From Nitrospirota bacterium (GTDB taxonomy: Bacteria; Nitrospirota_A; Leptospirillia; Leptospirillales; Leptospirillaceae), in assembly GCA_023480765.1 (NCBI GenBank), contig JAMCWZ010000114.1:1-6038 (forward strand): 6,038 nt of DNA. The letters run 5' to 3'. Numbering within the stretch: the first letter of the stretch is position 1; each line of letters begins with the position of its first letter. Positions 1-6,038 of this stretch are shown here, in pieces. The notes beneath the pieces are model-generated. The model saw nothing but the letters and a program-made list of their open reading frames with translations, had not been told where the DNA came from and searched no databases. The translations under genes were made by a program, and so were the position numbers.

Positions 1-81
1 CAAATGACTTTGAAAAAAATCATTTTTATGAACGTCCTGTTTACAGAATAACGATATACCTCTTAAAAATTTTCTATCCAA
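1..81 (-). CDS. 5' end of an unidentified gene, cut by the left edge
   Basis: A reading frame begins with TTG at 81-79 and stays open for 27 codons to the window edge. The predicted protein starts MDRKFLRGISLFCKQDV and is basic and hydrophilic; nothing in it identifies a family. The support is the good AGGAG site 7 bases upstream, the short distance (28 bases) from the acyltransferase stop, the same strand, and the use of TTG also by msbA in this operon. Composition is very AT-rich (about 25% GC over bases 1-110), like the glycosyltransferase at the other end, so a further surface-sugar gene is possible. The weaker alternative is an ATG at 23-21 in another frame (MIFFKVI), also open to the edge, with AGGA 11 bases upstream. 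An N-terminus of that kind would suit a glycosyltransferase. I cannot choose between them with certainty. Confidence 0.45.
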   Translation of the reverse strand, partial: MDRKFLRGISLFCKQDVHKNDFFQSHL

Positions 82-88
82 ATAAAAT

Positions 89-93
89 CTCCT
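89..93 (-). promoter_or_regulatory. Ribosome binding site of the gene at the left edge
   Basis: AGGAG on the minus strand lies 7 bases before a TTG at 81-79, in the short gap after the acyltransferase stop. Strength and spacing match the lpxK and msbA sites in this window, supporting a true gene start here. Confidence 0.6.
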
Positions 94-109
94 AAATCAA
101 AATCAGAAA

Positions 110-1021
110 TCATTTCTCATCAGGTCTTGTCTTCCACCGGTTGTGCATCCAGATCCATTGCTCTGGATACCTCCGGACCATCTCCTCAATCTTTTCGGTA
201 CATGCTTGCGTCAAATTTTCCACCGCCGCCAGCGTGTCCATGTCCGGAGGCGCTATCGGAGGACCAATCCATACCTGATGGTCCACATCGTTCACCCTGG
301 CGTCAAATACTGGCAATAGAGGTATATTCTGACGGACGGCAATCCGGGCCACGCTTGTGTAGGTACAGGCCGGACGACCGAAAAAGGGGGTGAAGACCCC
401 TTCATCTCTTCCGGCATTCTGATCCAGAACTGTCACGACAATACCGTTTTTCTTCAAAATCCGGAATATGGGGAGCGGTCCCTGATCCTGCAACAGGGAA
501 ATTGCCCCGCCGTAGTTCTCCCGGTATTCTTCGACGAATCGATGAACGTTCGGATCCTTGATGCGCCGGATCGCAACATGGATCTGTTCCGGAATATCGA
601 GGGCCAGCCTCTTGATCGCCAGTTCCCAGTTGCCGAAATGGGCGGAAAACGCCAGAATGCCCTTCCCCTGCCCCAGAAGGGAGTACACATGCTCGAGCCC
701 CGAAACCTGGACATGATGCCTGAGCCAGGTTTCATCCATCACCGGGAACCGGAGGAACTCCGCCCCCATCATTCCGAAGTGGCGATAGATATCCCGGATC
801 CGGTCTTCCAACTCCACCGTCCCCTGAAGTTCCGGAAATGCGGCTTCGAGGTTTCTCCGGGCCAACGAAGTCTTTTTCTTCAGGAGCAGACGGAGGAGAC
901 CCCCTGTATGGCGTCCGATGCTCAGTGCCTTTTGATGGGGCAATGTCTGAAAAAGGCGGGCGACAAACCCCAGCAGCGCGGGCGGGAGCCTTGTACCATC
1001 CGGCTTTCCCGAATCGCTCAT
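110..1021 (-). CDS. LpxL/HtrB-type lipid A late acyltransferase
   Basis: Members of this family add a secondary acyl chain from acyl-ACP to (Kdo)-lipid A at the inner membrane. The chosen start is the ATG at 1021-1019, which overlaps the lpxK stop (ATGA) and gives 303 residues, close to E. coli LpxL (306). A GTG at 1078 would add 19 residues that lie inside lpxK and has no well-placed ribosome binding site. Visible hallmarks are the HX4E acyltransferase motif HFGNWE (128-133), NLEAAFPEL (57-65), the block LDQNAGRDEGVFTPFFGRPA (199-218) and the C-terminal PEQWIWMHNRWKTRP (286-300), equivalent to the family's PEQYLW-H-RRFK-RP. Hydrophobic residues at about 12-25 and 38-47 can anchor it to the membrane. 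Its place directly behind lpxK supports lipid A as the substrate. Whether it acts as LpxL, LpxM or LpxP, and which chain length it uses, cannot be told, so no symbol is given. A partial ribosome binding site (GGGA, 1033-1030) lies 8 bases before the ATG. Confidence 0.92.
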   Translation of the reverse strand: MSDSGKPDGTRLPPALLGFVARLFQTLPHQKALSIGRHTGGLLRLLLKKKTSLARRNLEAAFPELQGTVELEDRIRDIYRHFGMMGAEFLRFPVMDETWLRHHVQVSGLEHVYSLLGQGKGILAFSAHFGNWELAIKRLALDIPEQIHVAIRRIKDPNVHRFVEEYRENYGGAISLLQDQGPLPIFRILKKNGIVVTVLDQNAGRDEGVFTPFFGRPACTYTSVARIAVRQNIPLLPVFDARVNDVDHQVWIGPPIAPPDMDTLAAVENLTQACTEKIEEMVRRYPEQWIWMHNRWKTRPDEK

Positions 1022-2094
1022 GAAGCCCGTCCCAGTTTTTCCTCCAGCAGCTTTTCCCATTCGGCCGAATCTCTCCACTCCATCCGGACGATAAAGGCCC
1101 GGACACGAGAGTCTCTTTTGGAAAAGCCTAAAAGCTTCACCCAGTCTTTTTCCGTTACCAGAACCTGATGAATATCGCTTCGGCTGCTCGACTCGATTCC
1201 CTGAATCCAGTTTCCGATTCTCGACAGGACTGCATCCGTATAGAGAACATGATCCGGCAACTCCAGATGACCCTGGACCCGAGCCCCACAGGATTCAACC
1301 ATCGTCCGAAATCTTTCAGGGCGGGCGATGCCGGAAACCAGGACAACGTTTTGTCCCCGCAGTTCTTCCAACGGAGAAAGTCTTCCTTCCCGGTCCAGAA
1401 GACCGGAGGGTCGAACGATCCCGTCCATAAAAATCTTCCCGGACTGCAAAAACTCCTTGCAAAAATCCGGAAAGGCCGATACTGGAGGGTGTCCCTTTCC
1501 CGCTGACTGTTCCATGCGAACAAGGACATCCGCCTGATTTAAACGGCCGGGAAAGTCTCGCAAATCCCCTGCCGGAAGAAGATGAAAAAGGGAAAAGGAC
1601 CCCGATGGAATCTTGTTTTCCGGAAGAAGAACAACCCGAAGGTCCTGATAAAGCTCCAGAGACTGAAATCCGTCATCGAGAAGGAGCACATCCGCCCCCG
1701 CATCCACCAGAGTCCGACCGCCTTTCGCCCGATCCCCGCTGATACAAAAGAGTACCTCCGGAAAGCGCCTGGACATCATGGCAGGTTCATCCCCGGTGAT
1801 ATCCGGGGATAATCCTTCATGACCCCGAAACAAAAAGGGTTCCGGTGTTTTCTCTTTTCGACCATATCCCCGGGTCAGAACCCCCGGAGTCAATCCCTTA
1901 TGAATAAGGGACTCCAGAATGCATAATGTCGTCGGTGTTTTGCCGGCCCCTCCCACGGTTATGCTTCCGACACCAATGACGGGAACAGACAAGCGTTCTG
2001 TTTGAAAAATACCTCTATGATACGCTTCTTCCCACATCCATAATCCACTTGCATACCCGAGTGAAAGCGGAGCCAGCCATGGGCGAGGAATCAC
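1018..2094 (-). CDS. lpxK: Tetraacyldisaccharide 4'-kinase (lipid A 4'-kinase)
   Basis: LpxK transfers the gamma-phosphate of ATP to the 4'-position of the lipid A disaccharide, giving lipid IVA at the cytoplasmic face of the inner membrane. The protein has 358 residues, at the long end of the usual 310-360. The N-terminal region (10-40) carries the membrane-associated helix. Walker A is VGGAGKTP (47-54; consensus GGNGKTP or GGTGKTP). VLTRGYGR follows at 72-79, GDEP at 101-104 with Asp102 at the catalytic Asp position, DDGFQS at 140-145, LLPAGDLRD at 172-180, GIARPERF at 255-262, PDH at 280-282 with the conserved His, and VTEKDWVKL at 313-321. The order and spacing are diagnostic. Two places differ from the usual pattern: DGFQH is DGFQS and DHH is DHV. 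The GTG start overlaps the waaA stop (GTGA) and has a strong ribosome binding site. The TGA stop overlaps the next start, so this gene sits in a coupled chain. Confidence 0.94.
   Translation of the reverse strand: MIPRPWLAPLSLGYASGLWMWEEAYHRGIFQTERLSVPVIGVGSITVGGAGKTPTTLCILESLIHKGLTPGVLTRGYGRKEKTPEPFLFRGHEGLSPDITGDEPAMMSRRFPEVLFCISGDRAKGGRTLVDAGADVLLLDDGFQSLELYQDLRVVLLPENKIPSGSFSLFHLLPAGDLRDFPGRLNQADVLVRMEQSAGKGHPPVSAFPDFCKEFLQSGKIFMDGIVRPSGLLDREGRLSPLEELRGQNVVLVSGIARPERFRTMVESCGARVQGHLELPDHVLYTDAVLSRIGNWIQGIESSSRSDIHQVLVTEKDWVKLLGFSKRDSRVRAFIVRMEWRDSAEWEKLLEEKLGRAS
1789..1810 (-). repeat. GC-rich perfect 8-bp inverted repeat inside lpxK
   Basis: Bases 1789-1796 (atccccgg) and 1803-1810 (ccggggat) pair perfectly around a 6-base loop. 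They encode the segment leading into the catalytic GDEP motif of LpxK. There is no U-run. The Pro-Asp and Gly-Asp codons can give such complementarity by chance, so a function is not claimed. Confidence 0.4.
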
Positions 2095-3455
2095 AGGCCA
2101 GCCTCCTCCCGCGAGAAATCCTTTCCTTCCAGGAAAGGTCCAAGGAACGACAACGTGCGCACGAGAGCCCCCCGACGAACAGAAAAGACGTTCCGGTTGT
2201 CCTCTCCCATTTTCGCCATCTTTTCCTGGTCCATCAACAATTCACAAAGGGTCTCGGAGAGAAGATCCGGACTGTTCAACTCCAGCATCCCTCCCCCCTC
2301 TTTCAGATCACAGACAAGCTCCCGAATATGATCGGTGTGGGGACCGACGATCAGGGGAATTCCCGCTGCGGCCGCATCAATGGGAGAATGGCCTCCAACC
2401 GGATCGAATGTTCCCCCCACCACAACGAGGTCGCAAAAGCGGGTCAGGGCCCTCAGTTCGCCATAGGAGTCGAGAAGAGAGAGGACCATCGGCAATGTCT
2501 TCGATGCCCCTTCTTCAGAGATGAAACGTTCCCTCCGATCCTGCACCCAAGTCTCTTTGGGCAAAAAAGATCGAAAGGTTTCGAGACGATTCAGGTGTCT
2601 CGGGGCAATCAGAATATGCAATGGCCGCGGAAAGGGAATCTCTTTTTCGAGCGTTCGCAGAATCTGTTTCGTTTCTTCCGGGTGGACAGACGATAACAGG
2701 AGCCGAAAAGGCTTCTTGTTCTTTTCCAGGCAATCCTCTTCCACTTTCTGCACCCAGAGTCGCAATTCTTCCGGGTCCTGAACGGACTCCCGCGGGTCAG
2801 GGATATCCCACTTGAGATTGCCCCCCAGATAGATATTTCCCGACAAGGCGCCCATTTGCCGAAATCGATCCTGATCCAGGGCAGACTGGACAACAACCGG
2901 ATCCAGAAGTTGAAAGAGCGGGACAAAGAGGCGGCGGAACCGGTTCATCCGCCGGACACCGCGCGTCGAGAGACGGCCATTGACGATCCCCACCTTCACA
3001 CCCAGATGAAATGCGGACAATACCATCGAAGGCCATATTTCTGTTTCGAACAAAAGAATTTTTCGAATCTCCCGGCTTTTCAGAAAAGGGATCCACAAAT
3101 CCGGAAGATCGATCGGTACCAGGGAAACGGAATGATCCGGAAAGGCCTTATTCAGAGCCTCCCTGCCTGTCAGCGTGGTCGCAGTCAAAACCAGAGAATG
3201 ATTCTCGGACAGGGCCCGGATCAGAGGGGTCGCCGCAACGGCTTCGCCGAGACTCGCCACATGGAAAAGCACTGTTCCCGAGAAAGTTTTTCTCCCGGAC
3301 GGTTTTCTTGATCCGAAACCCAGTCGTTCCTGAAAAAATGGTCGGGATCGCGGAGAGAAAAGCCATACGAATCCCAGTCCCGGAAGAATGAGAGGCCACA
3401 AAAGGCGATTCAGGATTCGGACGATCCGAAAGTAAAAACGAAGGGTACCCGTCAT
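2091..3455 (-). CDS. waaA: 3-deoxy-D-manno-octulosonic acid (Kdo) transferase
   Basis: WaaA (KdtA) is a GT-B fold, family 30 glycosyltransferase that moves Kdo from CMP-Kdo onto lipid IVA at the inner face of the inner membrane. The 454-residue protein opens with a hydrophobic, probably membrane-anchoring stretch (about 15-35). Next comes HVASLGE (65-71), whose Glu71 aligns with the catalytic base of the family, then LLFETEIWP (134-142) and VNGRLS (158-163). The C-terminal half has SVHPEE (256-261), APRHLNR (284-290) and VVGGTFDPVGGHSPID (345-360), the CMP-Kdo side. The family consensus at the last motif is GGHNPLE; here it is GGHSPID. It is some 25-30 residues longer than E. coli WaaA (425), with about 11 extra residues before the GE motif and a charged C-terminal tail. 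The ATG start lies 8 bases after the msbA stop; the only ribosome binding site seen, GGAA at 3470-3467, is weak and 11 bases away, so coupling to msbA is likely. How many Kdo units are added cannot be read from the sequence. Confidence 0.94.
   Translation of the reverse strand: MTGTLRFYFRIVRILNRLLWPLILPGLGFVWLFSPRSRPFFQERLGFGSRKPSGRKTFSGTVLFHVASLGEAVAATPLIRALSENHSLVLTATTLTGREALNKAFPDHSVSLVPIDLPDLWIPFLKSREIRKILLFETEIWPSMVLSAFHLGVKVGIVNGRLSTRGVRRMNRFRRLFVPLFQLLDPVVVQSALDQDRFRQMGALSGNIYLGGNLKWDIPDPRESVQDPEELRLWVQKVEEDCLEKNKKPFRLLLSSVHPEETKQILRTLEKEIPFPRPLHILIAPRHLNRLETFRSFLPKETWVQDRRERFISEEGASKTLPMVLSLLDSYGELRALTRFCDLVVVGGTFDPVGGHSPIDAAAAGIPLIVGPHTDHIRELVCDLKEGGGMLELNSPDLLSETLCELLMDQEKMAKMGEDNRNVFSVRRGALVRTLSFLGPFLEGKDFSREEAGL
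2102..2107 (-). promoter_or_regulatory. Strong ribosome binding site for the GTG start of lpxK
   Basis: AGGAGG, within the longer purine run GGGAGGAGG, lies 7 bases upstream of the GTG at 2094-2092 and inside the last codons of waaA. Site, spacing and the GTGA overlap with the waaA stop together fix the lpxK start. Confidence 0.85.
2120..2138 (-). repeat. Perfect 8-bp inverted repeat near the 3' end of waaA
   Basis: Bases 2120-2127 (cctttcct) and 2131-2138 (aggaaagg) are perfectly complementary around a 3-base loop. In the mRNA this hairpin would end 13 bases before the AGGAGG of lpxK. No U-run follows, so it is not a canonical terminator. It lies in coding sequence for waaA residues 438-444, so it may be a chance result of codon choice or may affect lpxK initiation or mRNA processing. 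Confidence 0.45.
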
Positions 3456-3463
3456 TTTAGGAT

Positions 3464-5266
3464 TTATTCCGGAAGAGGTCGATCATTTTCCCGGGCCTCC
3501 GGCTCAAGACCCAGGGAAAGATTCAGGAACTTCTGATATCGTCCTCCATCCGTACGCATCAGCTCTTCGTGGGTCCCTGACTCGACAATCCGCCCCTTGT
3601 CCAGGACATAGACGCGACGGGCGTTTCGGATCGTCGACAACCGATGGGCGATCACCAGGGTCGTCCGGTTCTTCATGATGACCTCCAGGGCTTTCTGAAT
3701 GGCATATTCGGATTCCGTGTCCAAAGCGCTCGTTGCTTCGTCCAGGATCAAAAGGGTCGGATCGCGAAGAACCACGCGGGCCAGGGCCAGACGTTGCCTC
3801 TCTCCACCGGAGAGAAAAATCCCCTTTTCCCCAACCCTAGTGTCAAACCCTTCGGGCAACGCCGAAATGAACCCGAGAGCGTTCGCTACATCCGTTGCCT
3901 GTTCCAGTTCCGTTTGGGAAACGCTTCGGTCGAGACCATACAGAAGATTTTCGCGAATCGTCTGATTCATGAGAATAACATCCTGGGTCACCATTCCGAT
4001 GGCGTTTCTCAGAGAACGGACATCGGCCCCCAAAATGGATTTTCCATCCCAAAGGATCTCCCCTTCGACAGGACGGTAAAACAAGGGCAGAAGGTTGACC
4101 AGGGTACTTTTTCCGGAACCGGAAGGGCCGACGATCGCAACGAAGTCTCCTGCCGGTATCCGCATGGAAATATTTTCCAGTGTCGTCGAATTGGCCATCG
4201 GGTAGCGGAAACTGATGTTCCGGAATTCAATAGACTCAGAAAGGCGCTCGACAATCCAAGTGCTTTCCGGAGCCTTCAGGACTTCGAGAGGTCTGTCCAG
4301 AACTTCCGCGATTCTCTCCGCTGCCGCCAGAGACTGCTGGATTCCCGACTGGGAATTGGCCAGTCCCTTGATGGGCTGATAGAGCATCTGGGCGGCCGTC
4401 AAAAAACCCACCAGAGTTCCTAGCGTGAGATGACCGTGAATGACGGAGTACCCCCCCAACCAGACGGCCATCCCGATTCCCAGGGCACCGATGGATTCCA
4501 TGATAGGAGACAGCAGATTTTCATATTTGGCGGAACGAAACTGGGAACGGGCATAGGTGTCGGAATATTCCGCAAATTGACGAATTTCCCGTTCTTCCGA
4601 ACCGACGGACTTGATCAGTCGGATAGCCGACAAAGTTTCGGAAAGATGCTGGTTCACATCTCCATAGCTTTCCTGTGTCTTTCGGGAAACCGTCCGGAGT
4701 TTTTTGCCAATCTTCCGGATGGGGATTATCGTCAAAGGAACAGCCATCAAAACGAAAATCGTCAACTTATAGTCGATATAGAGAAGAGCCCCGAGCATTC
4801 CGATAGCGGTGAAGGAGTTCCGGAGAAGATCCCGGATGATTTCTGCAACTCCACCCTGCAAAATATAAGTATCGTTCGTCACCCTGGACATCAGATGGCC
4901 AGTCCCTTCCCGGCCAAATGACGCAAGAGGCATCCGGATCAGGTGAGCAAACAGCGACTGCCGCACATCACTGATCATGAAAAGAGCGGCTTTTTTGAGC
5001 AAAAAGGCTTGAAGAAAACCGGTAAATCCTTTGACGGAAAACAGAACGAAAAAAGACAGAGGAAGAATAAATAAAAGGTTAGGATTTTTTTGCGCGAAGA
5101 CCTTGTCGATCAACTCACGGAGAAGGATCGGAACACCGCTGGAAACTCCCCCACTGATAAAGGCCATCAAAATACCGCCGGCAATCAGGGATCGGTAGGG
5201 ACGAATCCAGGAGTGAAGAGGTTTCCGGATCTTTTTATAGGTATCGTCTTTCCAAAAAGCTAACAA
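3464..5266 (-). CDS. msbA: Lipid A export ABC transporter MsbA (permease-ATPase half transporter)
   Basis: MsbA homodimers sit in the inner membrane and use ATP to flip (Kdo-)lipid A from the cytoplasmic to the periplasmic leaflet. The 600-residue protein has the family layout and is slightly longer than E. coli MsbA (582). Residues about 25-315 form the transmembrane domain, with hydrophobic stretches near 27-45, 64-90, 150-182 and 258-290. Residues about 345-585 form the ATPase. In the latter are Walker A GPSGSGKST (380-388), Q-loop Gln428, ABC signature LSGGERQ (485-491), Walker B LLILDE (505-510), D-loop SALD (513-516) and the switch His541, so all ATPase elements look intact. The start is TTG at 5266-5264, set by a good ribosome binding site and an in-frame stop just upstream. 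Family motifs alone would also allow another type I multidrug or lipid exporter. Direct linkage to waaA, lpxK and an LpxL-type gene makes MsbA much the best reading. The gene ends 8 bases before waaA. Confidence 0.94.
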   Translation of the reverse strand: MLAFWKDDTYKKIRKPLHSWIRPYRSLIAGGILMAFISGGVSSGVPILLRELIDKVFAQKNPNLLFILPLSFFVLFSVKGFTGFLQAFLLKKAALFMISDVRQSLFAHLIRMPLASFGREGTGHLMSRVTNDTYILQGGVAEIIRDLLRNSFTAIGMLGALLYIDYKLTIFVLMAVPLTIIPIRKIGKKLRTVSRKTQESYGDVNQHLSETLSAIRLIKSVGSEEREIRQFAEYSDTYARSQFRSAKYENLLSPIMESIGALGIGMAVWLGGYSVIHGHLTLGTLVGFLTAAQMLYQPIKGLANSQSGIQQSLAAAERIAEVLDRPLEVLKAPESTWIVERLSESIEFRNISFRYPMANSTTLENISMRIPAGDFVAIVGPSGSGKSTLVNLLPLFYRPVEGEILWDGKSILGADVRSLRNAIGMVTQDVILMNQTIRENLLYGLDRSVSQTELEQATDVANALGFISALPEGFDTRVGEKGIFLSGGERQRLALARVVLRDPTLLILDEATSALDTESEYAIQKALEVIMKNRTTLVIAHRLSTIRNARRVYVLDKGRIVESGTHEELMRTDGGRYQKFLNLSLGLEPEARENDRPLPE

Positions 5267-5274
5267 AAATCACG

Positions 5275-5279
5275 TCCTT
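5275..5279 (-). promoter_or_regulatory. Ribosome binding site that fixes the TTG start of msbA
   Basis: On the minus strand AAGGA lies 8 bases upstream of the TTG at 5266-5264 and overlaps the TAA stop of the preceding glycosyltransferase gene. In the msbA frame a TGA stop sits only two codons before this TTG (5272-5270), so no earlier start is possible. The next in-frame ATG (residue 34) would remove the first transmembrane segment. The overlap of binding site and stop codon suggests translational coupling to the glycosyltransferase. Confidence 0.8.
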
Positions 5280-6038
5280 AAAAGAACTTGTGCGTTAGAA
5301 GATAAGAAAGCTCATTTTCATCTATTATTCTATTCTCTAATGAATTTCTCTTGGTGAAATAAGACCGGAACAACCATTTCCAGTTTTTAAGATCCCAAAC
5401 GTCTTCTTGCACAGCGTTTTTCAGAAAATGTCTGGCAACGGTCATTCCGTTACGATTACGCATAAACCCAACTCCCATCTCTCTTAGCCATTGAGAGCGA
5501 ATCTTTCGGAATCCTTGCGGCTCAAAGGTAACTTTTTCCTTTTCATCATTCAATTTCTTTTTCAGAATATTGAAGAAGAGGTCCAGTTTTTGGAGGATGT
5601 CCAACGATGAAACTTGCTCCATTTTAGTACGGTTATAACTCTTTGATGGCAGTCGAACTCTAACAAGACTCTTTTCGACACATTCAAATCTTCCAGTAAA
5701 AAACATTTTAAAATTAAACTCATCATCTTCCACCAAACGTGGGTTAAATGCTTCATTAAAAAAACCGACCCTTTGGGCATTTTGCTTCTTGAAAAACCAT
5801 GTGGAGGGATGAGACCTATACATGTCTTTGATCTTCAGGGCCTCCATCCAAAAAGGTCTGTCTTTCTTCACCTGGCCAATAACCGATCGATTCTCCCAAT
5901 CGATGAGATCATAATAAGAGGAAAGAAGGGATATGTCTTGTTCAACCCTTTTAAAATATCCATATTGGATTTCCAATCTATCCGGATACATGATGTCGTC
6001 GCCTTCCATCATGGCAATATAGTCTGACCGACTTTCCC
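5278..6038 (-). CDS. Family 2 glycosyltransferase, partial (N-terminus beyond window)
   Basis: The reading frame is open to the right edge of the window, so the start and the N-terminal nucleotide-binding part are missing; 252 C-terminal residues are visible. The visible part begins inside a typical GT-A, family 2 motif: DYIAMMEGDD followed by PDRLEIQ, where the acidic cluster (visible residues 11-14) would bind the metal and sugar nucleotide. Further on, HPSTWFFKK with GFFNEAF (about 76-97) and VEDDEFNFKMFFTG (102-115) match the acceptor-side and catalytic-acid region of this family. The remaining ~120 residues are basic and aromatic-rich and show no domain I recognise. The protein is probably cytoplasmic or peripheral at the inner membrane and transfers a sugar to LPS core or O-chain, inferred from the neighbouring lipid A genes. 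Sugar and acceptor cannot be told. The gene is visibly more AT-rich than msbA downstream, as is common for exchanged surface-sugar genes. Its TAA stop lies 11 bases before the msbA start. Confidence 0.88.
   Translation of the reverse strand, partial: ESRSDYIAMMEGDDIMYPDRLEIQYGYFKRVEQDISLLSSYYDLIDWENRSVIGQVKKDRPFWMEALKIKDMYRSHPSTWFFKKQNAQRVGFFNEAFNPRLVEDDEFNFKMFFTGRFECVEKSLVRVRLPSKSYNRTKMEQVSSLDILQKLDLFFNILKKKLNDEKEKVTFEPQGFRKIRSQWLREMGVGFMRNRNGMTVARHFLKNAVQEDVWDLKNWKWLFRSYFTKRNSLENRIIDENELSYLLTHKFF

Noticed and set aside
82..109. Possible terminator or promoter between the acyltransferase and the left-edge gene
   Set aside because: The 28-base gap is AT-rich but has no stem-loop and no convincing -35/-10 pair; it is better explained as a ribosome binding site region.
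1022..1078. Longer acyltransferase starting at GTG 1078
   Set aside because: It would overlap lpxK by 61 bases and has no spaced ribosome binding site. The ATG at 1021 overlaps the stop as ATGA and gives the usual family length.
542..1168. 208-codon plus-strand frame opposite the acyltransferase and lpxK end
   Set aside because: It is antisense to diagnostic acyltransferase motifs; the translation looks like a shadow and matches nothing I recognise.
2049..2696. 215-codon plus-strand frame opposite lpxK start and waaA
   Set aside because: It covers the antisense of two well-supported genes and gives a low-complexity, basic, family-less protein.
3280..3294. Short inverted repeat GAGAAA/TTTCTC in waaA
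   Set aside because: The stem is only 6 bp, AT-rich and inside conserved coding sequence; no terminator-like U-run is associated with a gene end.
3644..4423. 259-codon open frame on the plus strand opposite the msbA ATPase region
   Set aside because: It is fully antisense to a gene with every ABC motif intact, its translation has no recognisable domain, and no convincing start context was seen. It is a shadow of codon bias.

Overview
The window holds a compact, single-direction block of lipopolysaccharide (LPS) inner-core and lipid A genes. All of them are read from the minus strand, so transcription runs from high to low coordinates. It therefore comes from a Gram-negative, LPS-making bacterium. 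Protein sequences are divergent from the E. coli versions, the core genes have moderate GC, and msbA-waaA-lpxK-acyltransferase are joined in one operon. This fits a deep-branching or environmental lineage, for example Nitrospirota/Leptospirillum-like or deltaproteobacterial. That placement is a guess, not something the sequence proves.

Layout in transcription order: (1) the C-terminal part of a family 2 glycosyltransferase, cut by the right edge of the window (6038 to 5278). (2) msbA, the lipid A flippase ABC transporter, starting at a TTG 11 bases later (5266 to 3464). (3) waaA/kdtA, Kdo transferase (3455 to 2091). (4) lpxK, lipid A 4'-kinase, whose GTG start overlaps the waaA stop (2094 to 1018). 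(5) an LpxL/HtrB-type late acyltransferase whose ATG overlaps the lpxK stop (1021 to 110). (6) the first 27 codons of a further gene that begins at a TTG with a strong ribosome binding site and runs off the left edge (81 to 1). Gaps are 11, 8, overlap, overlap and 28 bases, so the block looks like one polycistronic, translationally coupled unit. No terminator or convincing promoter is visible inside it.

Together the genes cover the last steps of Kdo-lipid A assembly and its export: LpxK phosphorylates the lipid A disaccharide, WaaA adds Kdo, the acyltransferase adds a secondary acyl chain, and MsbA flips the product across the inner membrane. The flanking glycosyltransferase probably adds sugars to the core or O-chain.

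Base composition splits the window. The middle four genes are GC-moderate (about 58% in a hand-counted 60-base sample of msbA). The glycosyltransferase and the left-edge fragment are AT-rich (about 28% GC in two 60-base glycosyltransferase samples, with a further sample near 48%; about 25% over bases 1-110). A conserved lipid A module thus appears to be embedded between variable, low-GC surface-sugar genes. I found no CRISPR, tRNA, rRNA, insertion sequence, toxin or defence system, and no evidence for an undescribed system. The points worth checking are motif deviations in LpxK and WaaA, the run of non-ATG starts, two perfect hairpins inside genes, the composition boundaries and the unidentified gene at the left edge.
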